A stretch of DNA of 64,000 nt from CAWFLT01 sp963816795 (GTDB taxonomy: Bacteria > Acidobacteriota > Vicinamibacteria > Vicinamibacterales > SCN-69-37), in NCBI GenBank assembly GCA_963816795.1, contig CAWFLT010000003.1:1-64000 (forward strand). Reading direction: 5' to 3'. The notes below the pieces were generated by a model. That model saw only the letters and a list, made by a program, of their open reading frames with translations. It was not told where the DNA came from and ran no database searches. Below are positions 32,521 through 40,724 of this stretch, one piece after another. Position numbers and translations under genes: made by a program. How positions within the stretch are numbered: the first letter of the stretch is position 1; each line of letters opens with the position of its first letter.

Positions 32521-34072
32521 TCATGGAACCGTCACGACCGGAATTCGCCTGCCGGTGACGTTGGGCACGCGACCCGGCTCACGTAGCGCAGGCATCGGTT
32601 CAGACGCGAACAGCCGGCGAGCAAACCGCGCCAGCCACCGCGCCCAGAGCGCCGAGCGCTGAACGCGGGCGCTGTCGGTGGAGATGCCGGTATTGGCGTA
32701 CATCTGGCGATACAGCTTGGAGATGAGCACGAACGCCAGCCGCGCGCGAAGACTCTTCAAGAAGCGCGAGCGGGTCCAGACGAGATTCAGTGCGTAGAAC
32801 CGGTCCCAGACGCCCTGCGTGCGCGAACGCACTTCGTCAGCAGTCATGGACGGGTGCGGCGAGTACACCCGAGGGCGACTTTCCGGTGGGATCAGCCAGT
32901 AGCGCGTGAGCGGCACGCCCTCGATGATGGGCACGTCAGTGGCTTCACGCTCCCACGTGGCGAAGTCGATCGTACCGGGCAGCGGCTGCAACATCACGAA
33001 CTGCGCGAACGAGACGCCCGCGCGCTGCGCGAGATCCGCGGTCGCGGCGAAGGTCTCAGCCGTGTCGGTGGGCAGGCCGAAGATGAACGAGCCAAGCACG
33101 TGCACGTCCGCCTGGCGGAACGCCTGCAATCGGTTGACGAGGCCCTCGCCCGCCTCGTTGAAGTCCTTGAAGACCGCCTTCAAGCCTTCGGGCGTGACGG
33201 ACTCAACGCCGACCAGCGCGCCGCGGATACGGGCTCGACGCATGGCCGCCAGGAACGCCGGATCCTCAGCCGCCTCCATCGTGATCTGCGTATAGAACAC
33301 CATGTCATCGGGAAGGCGCTCGAGCCGCGACATCAGTTCGAAGCGTTCCTTGCGGATTCGCGTCAACGCCGCGTGCTGCCCTTTGTCGCGACGACGATCG
33401 GCGGCAGCAAGGTCGGCCAATGTCACCGGATAAAAGTTGTCGTCGGCCAAGACGATGAAACGGAAACCTTGACGGCGAAGTTGGACGATCTCACGTACGA
33501 CGAGAGTGACATCACGCTGGCGAGGCTTCTGGCCATCGGTGCGCCACACTGAACAGAACGAGCAGTGCTTCGGACAGCCACGTACGGTCTGGACCGATGC
33601 CCACATGTAGCGATTCTTCGGCAGAAGATCCCAGCGGCCGGGATAAAACGACTCGCCGTCCACGCGTCCTCCGACGTACAGCGGCTGCGGGTTCCCCCAA
33701 TCGCAATCGTCGAGGACTGACGGCCAGACGAGGTCGCCGTCGCCGGTGACCACGGCGTGAGCGCCGCCATGCGCGCGCACTTCATCGGGGAACAGCGTCG
33801 CGTGAATGCCGCCGAAGACAACGAAGGCTCCGCGAGCTCGCGCGGCCTGTCCGATCCGATACCCGCGCAGCGCATTCCCGGTGTGGATCCCGATGCCGAC
33901 CACGTCGCCCGCCTGAACAGAGTCATCATCGATTCGCTCCAGCGTTTCATCGACCAGGACCGGCGTTCCGTGACGCGCCGGCGTTGCCGCGGCGAGCACG
34001 TACCTGCCACCGGGGCGTGACGACGGCGGTCCCAAAAGACACGTCGCTTGGATTGACGAGGTGAATGCGCAT
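32521..34072 (-). CDS. B12-binding radical SAM protein (one frameshift near the N-terminus)
   Basis: The N-terminus MRIHLVNPSDVSFGTAV (ATG at 34072) is followed after a frameshift near 34010 by a cobalamin-binding-type Rossmann domain (VVGIGIHTGNALRG ... GAFVVFGGIHATLFPDEV). The radical SAM core has VRGCPKHCSFCSVW (CxxxCxxC for the 4Fe-4S cluster), FIVLADDNFYP and GALVGVESVTPEGLKA. The C-terminal helical part resembles the DUF4070 tail of such proteins. Reactions in this group include methylations and rearrangements; the substrate is unknown. Confidence 0.85.
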
Positions 34073-34080
34073 GGCTGCCC

Positions 34081-35479
34081 TTAAAACGAGCCGGCGACGC
34101 GGCGCGCGAAACGGGTGAAGAAGCCCGCGGTCGCGAGACCGGCGTCTTTGGATTTCCGCCCGATGGCGGCGCCCCCGTCCGCTGCCGCCGTCCATGGTGC
34201 GCGCGGCCTCTCCGCTTTCGTGTCAGCACGCTCGGGCGGTGACATCTCTGGCACAGTCGCGAGAGTCGGTATAACGGTTGGCTCAGGATTCGCTTGTGTT
34301 GGCGCGGCCGAATCTGGCGCGTGGCTGCCTTCGGGCGTGACAGCGTCGCCCGAGTCGATTTTCGGTGGCGGGCCAGGAATCTGCTGTGTCTGCGGATGCT
34401 GGGCCGGTGAGACACCACTCTTCGTTCGGAGCGACCGATCCGTCTTCACATCTGAAGAGAGTATCGGCACCGCGATCGACGAGATGCGATGCACCGTGGA
34501 GCTGAGCGTCTGAGAAGACACGATTGGCAGCGCGAGTACCTGTCGCCTCGACAAGTTTCAGTCCACCCAATCCCGTCGCCATTAGACACAAGACGGTGAC
34601 GATCGCCACGGCGATGCTGCGAGACCACAGCGGTGCGATTGACGGATGCACTGAAACGATCTTGATGATGCGCGCGCGCAGACCGGATGACGTGAGTACC
34701 GCAGGCGCGGCCCGCATCGTTCGCGGAGTGGTCCTGAGACTAGCGAGTTTCATCAGGCATTCCGCGTACGTTTTCGGTGAGCCGGTGATCGCTACCGTCA
34801 TCTCGTCACAGGCGATCTCGCGTTCGACATGCAAACGCCGGTCGATCCACCAGAGGGCCGGATGCCATCCAACAATCGAGCGGACGGCGATCTGAACGAT
34901 GTTGACGAGATCGTCACGACGCTGCACATGCGCCCACTCATGGATCAGAATCCGGTCGAGTTCGTCCGCGTCGAGCGTTTTCACCACCGAGGGGGACACG
35001 GCGATCATCGGCGTGCCCCACCCGAGTACGGCGGCGGCGGTCACCGACTCAGACACGACCAGCGTGGCGCGACGCCGTGTGGAGCTGACGCGAACCCAGT
35101 GCGACAGCTTTGATTCCACGTTTAAGGGGAAGGGATGACTGTGAGCGCGCGCACGGCGGATCGTGGCGATGGCCGCGACGAACCTGACGAGATGGACACT
35201 TGCCCATACGACCCAGGCGGCGAGCACCACGAGCGCCGACGTCCACCAGGTGTCCGGGAGCGAGACCATCGCATCGCCCTGCGGTGCACGCAACGCCTCG
35301 GTTGAGACTGCAGTCAGCTGGAGCGATGGAAGTGCGGGCAGAGCCACGACCACAAACAACGCGGCCCAGCACACGATGTAACGGACATTGGCGCGGGCGC
35401 GTTCCAGCGCAAGGAGCATGACGAACGACGCCACCGCGACAACGCTACCCTGCCACACCCAGTTCAGCACTGCGTCCAT
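34081..35479 (-). CDS. BlaR1/M56-family membrane metalloprotease sensor (one frameshift)
   Basis: Transmembrane segments (VVAVASFVMLLAL, YIVCWAALFVVVALPAL, ALVVLAAWVVWASVHL) surround the cytosolic protease, whose DRILIHEWAHVQRRDD holds HExxH. WHPALWWIDRRLHVEREIACDE completes the zinc site. A frameshift near 34550 separates the protease from a Pro-rich extracytoplasmic tail (PTQANPEPTVIPTL) ending RFARRVAGSF. No beta-lactam-binding domain is visible, so the signal sensed is unknown. It follows the BlaI-type gene by 13 bp. Confidence 0.85.
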
Positions 35480-35492
35480 CTTGGGCTCCTAA

Positions 35493-35867
35493 CTAGGCGC
35501 GCTCGATCAGTTTCCGGAGCTGTTCGCGTTCCGCCGGGTCGATGTCTTCGTCCTCCAGGACGTTCAGTACGAGCAAGCTTGGCGATCCCTCGAATAGTCG
35601 GCCGACGAGATGGCGAAGTGCACGACGGCGCGCCTGACGCTCGTCGATCACAGGTTCATAGACGAAGGCGCGCGCGACCTTGTCGTGCGTCAGGTAGCCT
35701 TTCGTTTCCAGGATTCTGAGAATCGTCTGAACCGTGCTGTAGGTTACGGCGCGGGTCTTCTTCATCGCCGTCACAACGTCGCCGACCGATGCCTTCCGCA
35801 ACCGCCAGACGACCGCCATCACCTCGGCCTCGGCGTCCGTCAGCGCTGCTGACTGTTTTCTCGCCAT
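35493..35867 (-). CDS. BlaI/MecI-type winged-helix repressor
   Basis: Intact, 124 residues: MARKQSAALTDAEAEVMAVVWRL, then KTRAVTYSTVQTILRILETKGYLTHDK (recognition helix and wing) and the dimerisation tail with VIDERQARRRALRHLVGRLF. These repressors bind palindromic operators and are cleaved by the partner BlaR1 protease. The start at 35867 is supported by alignment to the family. The upstream promoter and operators at 35,877-35,952 fit this role. Confidence 0.9.
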   Translation of the reverse strand: MARKQSAALTDAEAEVMAVVWRLRKASVGDVVTAMKKTRAVTYSTVQTILRILETKGYLTHDKVARAFVYEPVIDERQARRRALRHLVGRLFEGSPSLLVLNVLEDEDIDPAEREQLRKLIERA

Positions 35868-35876
35868 GCGTGCACC

Positions 35877-35952
35877 AACTCTTAAATAATTAAGACTTGA
35901 GCCGATACTGTAGCAAGTCACCCTGCGCGTGTCAATTAAAGAATTAAGAGTT
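35877..35952 (-). promoter_or_regulatory. promoter with two palindromic operators upstream of the BlaI-type gene
   Basis: On the minus strand a TTGACA (35930-35935) lies exactly 17 bases from TACAGT (35907-35912), a good sigma-70 pair. A palindromic box (CTTAA-ATAA-TTAAG, 35881-35894) lies downstream of the -10, and a second, similar AT-rich box (35932-35950) overlaps the -35. On the minus strand the second box begins AACTCTTAA; the first box carries AACTCTTAA on the plus strand, so the two flanks face each other. The boxes stand out in GC-rich DNA and suit autorepression. Confidence 0.6.
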
Positions 35953-36007
35953 CGCGTGGGACGCTGCCGGGCGCGACCCCGTTCTGTTCCACATCTCAGC
36001 CGACTCC

Positions 36008-36180
36008 CTGATCACGCCGCACGCTCGTAGTTCAGCAATCCTCCCAGACGCGAGCGCCGACGCACGCGGCCGGCCGCGTCGGCCACGGGCGTCCCCGTGA
36101 TCGGCCGGTTGTCGAGTCCCTGGTGATTCCGTTCGAGATGATACGACTCGCAACCGCATCGTAACGTCCTCCACCGGCGT
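36008..36180 (-). pseudogene. C-terminal remnant of an integrase-core transposase
   Basis: The minus strand reads SYHLERNHQGLDNRPITGTPV then RVRRRSRLGGLLNYERAA and a stop. This is the ordinary C-terminus of an integrase-core transposase (ERNHQGL and GGLLNY...RAA). Nothing upstream of it remains. Confidence 0.6.
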
Positions 36181-36387
36181 GGCATTGCCACGCAGCTCGC
36201 AAAGCGCCGCCAGCCACACGGAAGCGGACTGGGGCGCACGCGTTGGGTCATCGAACGCACCCTCGCGTGGCTGCATCGCTTTCGCCGACTCGCGGCACGT
36301 TACGAACGTCGGCCCTGTATTCACGAGGCGTTTCTCACGTTGGGATGCGCGTCCATTTGTTGGTACTACCTTGAGCCCGTGCTTTAA
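36170..36387 (+). pseudogene. C-terminal remnant of an IS5-family transposase
   Basis: The plus strand reads ATQLAKRRQPHGSGLGRTRWV, then ERTLAWLHRFRRLAARYERRPCIHEAFLTLG and CALICWYYLEPVL. RWVxERTxxWLHxFRRL is a signature of IS5-group transposases. Only the last 70 or so residues are left, and they abut the integrase-core fragment on the other strand. Confidence 0.7.
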
Positions 36388-36504
36388 TTTCGCAACGCGC
36401 TCTTAGAAAGCTCCAACCCACGACAACGCCGATTGTCAGGTTCGTGCAACGTCTGTCCGCAGGCGCATTGGGGCATCACCTCCGACGCCAGAACCGCATT
36501 TGTC

Positions 36505-36969
36505 CTATTGCGCGGTCATCGGCGAATAGTGATTAGCCACCAGCTGCCACCTCCCGTCCGTCATGACCCAGACCCGCGTGAAACGATTGTCGCGCGGAAC
36601 GGCCTTGCCCCTGTCCTGGCCGACCATCGTGGAGCGACCGGTTTGCACCGCGGCAATTCCATACACGCGCACGCGAACCTCGGCGATGGTGATGGATTGG
36701 TACGTCAGCGCATGCGTGGTGAAGTCAGCGATGACGTCTGCCTTGTTGCGCACGACGCCGGTCGGTCCGATGCCGAGAAAGTCATCGGCATAGATTCGGC
36801 GAAGCGCGACCGGGTCCGCATTGATCTGCGCACGAATCCGCTCCTGATCCTGCTGCTGAACGGCCTGCTCGGCGCTCGCCGTATCTCGTGTACGCACGCT
36901 CTGCTGCTGCGCGATGGCGGTCACGGCAGCCGACAGCACGAGCGCAGCCATGATCGGCGTTCGTTTCAT
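36505..36969 (-). CDS. exported NTF2-fold (DUF4440/SnoaL-like) protein
   Basis: Intact, 154 residues with a signal peptide (MKRTPIMAALVLSAAVTAIAQQ). The mature part has the NTF2-like pattern: AEQAVQQQDQERIRAQINAD, IYADDFLGIGPTGVV, ADFTTHALTYQSI and TRVWVMTDGRWQLVANHYSPM. Members act as small ligand-binding or ketosteroid-isomerase-like proteins; no reaction can be assigned. The ATG at 36969 has GGAGGG ahead of it. Confidence 0.8.
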   Translation of the reverse strand: MKRTPIMAALVLSAAVTAIAQQQSVRTRDTASAEQAVQQQDQERIRAQINADPVALRRIYADDFLGIGPTGVVRNKADVIADFTTHALTYQSITIAEVRVRVYGIAAVQTGRSTMVGQDRGKAVPRDNRFTRVWVMTDGRWQLVANHYSPMTAQ

Positions 36970-37299
36970 TGGACCCTCCCGCTAGGTGATCGTCCGGGCC
37001 TCGCTCTGATTCCGATCGTTGTTCGTCCGCCTAACGTCGTATGGGTGTACAGCGCCATTTCGCGGCGCTTGGCTGCCCTGGCTTCCGCGCGCCTCCCCGA
37101 GCGACGCGTTCAGCCTTGAGCACCATCGCCCGGGGCAATGTGAAATGCTCTGGGCTCTCAGGGTTGATACGTCCGGCCACAGCGCGTGATGCACTGACGT
37201 CCACGTCCTCGGATCAGGCTCACATGGCCTTCACCCGTTCGGGCGTGGGGTAATGCGGCGTGCGAGCCTATTTCTCAGGTGCAACCCGCTGGCGACAGG
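36970..37299. other. intergenic region
   Basis: No gene recognised over 330 bp. A GCCTAACGTCG string at about 37031 looks like one side of an attC site, but no matching GTTRGGC partner follows. Confidence 0.4.
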
Positions 37300-39043
37300 T
37301 CAGGCCCGCACCTTCCACGGCTTGAACGCGTTGTTGTCGTCCAGGCCCTCCATCGCGAACGCCACTGACGGAAAGTGCCGCGCGATCACGTCCTTCATCG
37401 AGTTCTCTTCCACCCACTCGATTCCGTGTTTCGTATAGATCTCCGGGCGATAGTCCTGCGAGAGGAATCGATCGCTCTTGAGCCGGCGCGACGCCATCAG
37501 CAGGAAGATTCGGAAGGCTGTGTCGCTGAAGCCCATTCCCTCGGGCAGCGGCTCGGCCAGCAGGCCCACCATCGTGTCCACCATCTCGAGGTCGTTCTTG
37601 TAGATACGCTTGATCTCGGCTGCCCACGTCGGGTTGTCCGTCAATTCCTCGAAGCTCCTGACCGGTGCCTTGTTGAGGAGACGCCGGAACCGGTTATAGC
37701 GCGGCACGCCGCGCTCGCGGTCGCGAAGGATGTCGATCGTGCCGAGGTCGAACCGCTCGCCATTGTCCCTGACCAGGTTCTGCAGGAATTTCGGGTAGTT
37801 GTGCAGCCGGACCGCACCCGGATTGTGGATCCCGAACGAGTAGAACAGATCCGCGAGGTTGAAACGCGCGAGGAACTCTACGCCCTCGCCGGCCCGACAA
37901 CTCGGGGAGCTCGGCATTCGCGAGACCCTCGCCCGTGTCCGCGGATCGGATCGTGAAGTGATCCGGCATCAACGTGTGCATGCGGTAGACGGAGACGAAC
38001 TCCTCGGTCAGCGAAAACGGGACGCCAGTGTGATCCGTCGGAGACCCGGGAATCCCTGAAAAAATGTCGTTGGCGGCGAGCGGCGGAAAGATGTTCTGCA
38101 GCTTGCTGAACCGTCCGTACCAGGCCGTTCTGAGGCCGGTGCTGAGGACCTCCCTCGGGAGAATGGCCGTCGACCACTCCACCGTATGGATCTTCGCGAG
38201 CAGCGCGGCGTTGACGAGACGCGCCTGCTGGAACAGGCGCTCGTCGTCCCAGAGCGGGTTGTGCTTCTTCAGTTCGTCGCAAATGGCGTTGTGCTCGAGC
38301 GCGAACAGCCCGTGCAGCAGGCTGAGTCCCACCCAACCGTTCTCGGTAAATCCGGTGATCTCGAGACCGGTGATCGGATCGACGCCGAGCCGTCCGCTCG
38401 GGCTGACGAGGACCTTGCCGTCGCGGCCGGCGCGGAGCGACGCCTGGGCCGACGGGCTGCTGCCGTAGACGTGAGAACCATCCCACCAGTGCGTGTTCTC
38501 GTTGATGTACGCGGGCGGCCGTGTCGAGTTGGCGACCTTCGGTGGATCCGCCGGTGTCTTCGGGACGCGCATCGGCCGTTCGTGCCAGTCGTCCCCGTCG
38601 TTCAACGGGATATCGTGCGTGTGCGTCCAGCTGCCTTTCTTGTGGACGAACCAGTCGTGGACCATGAACTGGATCCACGCCGCGGCAATGACGTTGAGAA
38701 ACGTGGCGGGCTGAAAGATGTCGCGCGTCAGGAGCTCGAGGCTGACCTGCCGCGGACTCGGCGTCAGAAGATTTGCGGTGTCCGGGAACGTTTCGCTCAA
38801 GGGCACGTTGCGCCCGAACCGCATGCCTGCACTGCCCATCCGGGGACACGTGAGGTCGTTGTACGTGCCGTCGCTGGTGCGCACGTTGTAGGCCTCGCCT
38901 GCCGGCGGCGCAGTGGAGCTCTCGAGCGGCGGCTCTTCGGCGTCGTGAAGGTTCTTCTTCCGCAGCTCTTCGCGAATTTGGAACAGTCTGATGCCCGCGA
39001 CGGGACGGGGCAGATCGTACCAGTCGCGAGAATCGTTGCCCAT
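37300..39043 (-). CDS. alpha-dioxygenase-like animal-type haem peroxidase (one frameshift)
   Basis: The protein (MGNDSRDWYDLP..., about 580 residues) matches the alpha-dioxygenase branch of animal haem peroxidases. IQFMVHDWFVH carries the distal His, HWWDGSHVYGSS and FTENGWVGLSLLHGLFALEHNAICD follow, then RLVNAALLAKIHTVEWST. FVSVYRMHTLMPDHF holds the proximal His with its Tyr. After a frameshift near 37,900 it runs FNLADLFYSFGIHNPGAVRLHNYP and ends FKPWKVRA. Such enzymes add oxygen to fatty acids at the alpha carbon. GCAGGAGT precedes the ATG. It is divergent from the TIR gene across 140 bp. Confidence 0.85.
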
Positions 39044-39168
39044 GGCAAACTCCTGCGGGGCCAGTTGAGCCTGGCGGGGACGGCAAAGAGGGACACCGTA
39101 ATGCCGCGGTCGCTCTGGTGTCAACTTTCCTGACCTCGGCTCGGACTCGGCGGGGGCGGAGCGTCCTG

Positions 39169-39174
39169 TATAAT
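39169..39174 (+). promoter_or_regulatory. possible -10 box giving a near-leaderless TIR transcript
   Basis: A perfect TATAAT ends 9 bases before the ATG at 39184. Transcription would then start about three bases ahead of the start codon. No Shine-Dalgarno sequence is visible, which agrees with leaderless translation. No clear -35 is seen. Confidence 0.45.
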
Positions 39175-39183
39175 CCGCGACAC

Positions 39184-40719
39184 ATGCCATCCTCAGTTCC
39201 CGGAACCGGTGACGTACCGTCGTCTCCGAAATTCGAGAACGACGTCTTCGTCTCCTACGCGCACATCGACGATCAGGTGCTCGCCGAGGGACAGACCGGC
39301 TGGATTGCCACGTTCCATCGCGCGCTGCAGGTCCGGCTGGGTCAACTGCTTGGAAAGCCGCCGAAGATCTGGCGGGATCCGAAGCTGCAAGGCAACGATG
39401 TCTTCGCGGACAAGCTCGTCGATCGGCTGCCGCAGGTGGCTGTCCTCGTGTCGGTCCTGTCTCCCCGCTACGTCAAGTCCGAGTGGTGCCTGCGCGAGCT
39501 GAACGAATTCCTGCGCGTCACCGAGGGCGCGCGCATCGCCGACAAGCTGCGCGTCTTCAAAGTCGTGAAGACCCCGATTCTTCGGGACCAGACGCCGCCT
39601 CCGCTCCAGCCGGTGCTCGGCTACGAATTCTTCACCGTGGACTCGCAGAGCGGGCGCGAGCATGAGCTGGAGTTCAGCCAGACGCTCGCCTCGCCGGAGG
39701 AGCAGCGGCTGTACCTGCTCAAGCTGGACGACCTTGCCCACGACATCGCGAACCTCCTGACCATGCTCGAGGGAACGGGCGCCGAGCCGACGGCAGAGGC
39801 CACCGACGGCGCGAAGGGATGTGTCTATCTCGCCGAGACGAGCTCCGATCTGAAGGACCAGCGCGACGCGATCCGGCGGGAGTTGCTGGGAAACGGTTAC
39901 ACCGTCCTGCCGGATCAGCCGCTCCCGTTCGTCGCGTCCGAATGCGCGACAGTTGTGCGCGACCAACTCGCGCGGTGCCGGCTCTCCGTGCACATGATCG
40001 GCCGCAACTACGGCATGGTTCCGGAAGGGGCGACCGAGTCGATTGTCGCCCTCCAGCACGAAGCGGCGATCGAGCGCAGCCAGACCGGCGAGTTCTGCAG
40101 GCTGATCTGGATACCGCCGGGAGTCACGACCAGCGACCAGCGGCAGCAACAGCTGCTCGATCGTGTGCAATCGGATCCCCGGAACGACAGCGGAACGGAC
40201 CTGCTGAAAACGCCAATCGAGGATTTCAAGAGCGTCCTGCACGTCAGGCTGAACCCACCGAAACCCAAGGAACCAAAGACGGCGTCCGAATCGCCGCCGC
40301 GTTCCGACGCAGGCGATGCGATCAAGCGGATCTATCTGATCTCCGACCGTCGTGATGCCGAAAACACGCGCCCGCTCGAGGATTTCCTGTTCGGGCGGCA
40401 GTACGAAGTGATCCTGCCGGTCTTCGACGGCGACGAAGCCCAGATCCGCCAGGAACACGAAGCGAACCTGACCGATTGCGACGCCGCTCTCATCTATTAC
40501 GGCGCCGGCAACGAGTTGTGGCTCCGAAGCAAGCTTCGCGAGCTCCAGAAAATCGCCGGCTACGGGCGCACCAGGCCGATGCTGGCCAAGGCGGTGTACG
40601 TCGCTGCGCCGGCAACGCCGGAGAAGGCCCGCTTTCGCACGCTGGAAGCCATGGTGATCCCCGGCAGCGAAGGCCCCACCGCCGCAGCGCTCGACCCGTT
40701 CCTCGCGAAACTGGTCTGA
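39184..40719 (+). CDS. TIR domain-DUF4062-TIR-like protein
   Basis: Intact, 511 residues. Residues 17-150 form a TIR domain: DVFVSYAHIDD, IWRDPKLQGND and SEWCLRELNEF, where Glu105 fits the NADase glutamate position. Residues about 216-320 (CVYLAETSSDLKDQRDAIRRELLGNGYTVLP ... CRLSVHMIGRNYG) are a DUF4062 domain, common near TIR or STAND modules. Residues about 385-505 (IYLISDRRDAENTRPLEDFL ... YYGAGNELWLRSKLREL) form a second TIR-like sheet. Role is inferred: a NAD-cleaving or signalling effector. The nSTAND gene starts 5 bp after the stop, so the two are probably translated together. Confidence 0.85.
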   Translation: MPSSVPGTGDVPSSPKFENDVFVSYAHIDDQVLAEGQTGWIATFHRALQVRLGQLLGKPPKIWRDPKLQGNDVFADKLVDRLPQVAVLVSVLSPRYVKSEWCLRELNEFLRVTEGARIADKLRVFKVVKTPILRDQTPPPLQPVLGYEFFTVDSQSGREHELEFSQTLASPEEQRLYLLKLDDLAHDIANLLTMLEGTGAEPTAEATDGAKGCVYLAETSSDLKDQRDAIRRELLGNGYTVLPDQPLPFVASECATVVRDQLARCRLSVHMIGRNYGMVPEGATESIVALQHEAAIERSQTGEFCRLIWIPPGVTTSDQRQQQLLDRVQSDPRNDSGTDLLKTPIEDFKSVLHVRLNPPKPKEPKTASESPPRSDAGDAIKRIYLISDRRDAENTRPLEDFLFGRQYEVILPVFDGDEAQIRQEHEANLTDCDAALIYYGAGNELWLRSKLRELQKIAGYGRTRPMLAKAVYVAAPATPEKARFRTLEAMVIPGSEGPTAAALDPFLAKLV

Positions 40720-40724
40720 TCTCG

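Noticed and set aside
34081..35867. BlaI/BlaR1 as a beta-lactam resistance locus
   Set aside because: No beta-lactamase is in the same unit, and the protease lacks a penicillin-binding sensor domain. The serine hydrolase at 7.7 kb is distant.
37031..37200. GCCTAACG string like an integron attC site
   Set aside because: No matching GTTRGGC partner or cassette structure follows, and no integron integrase is nearby.
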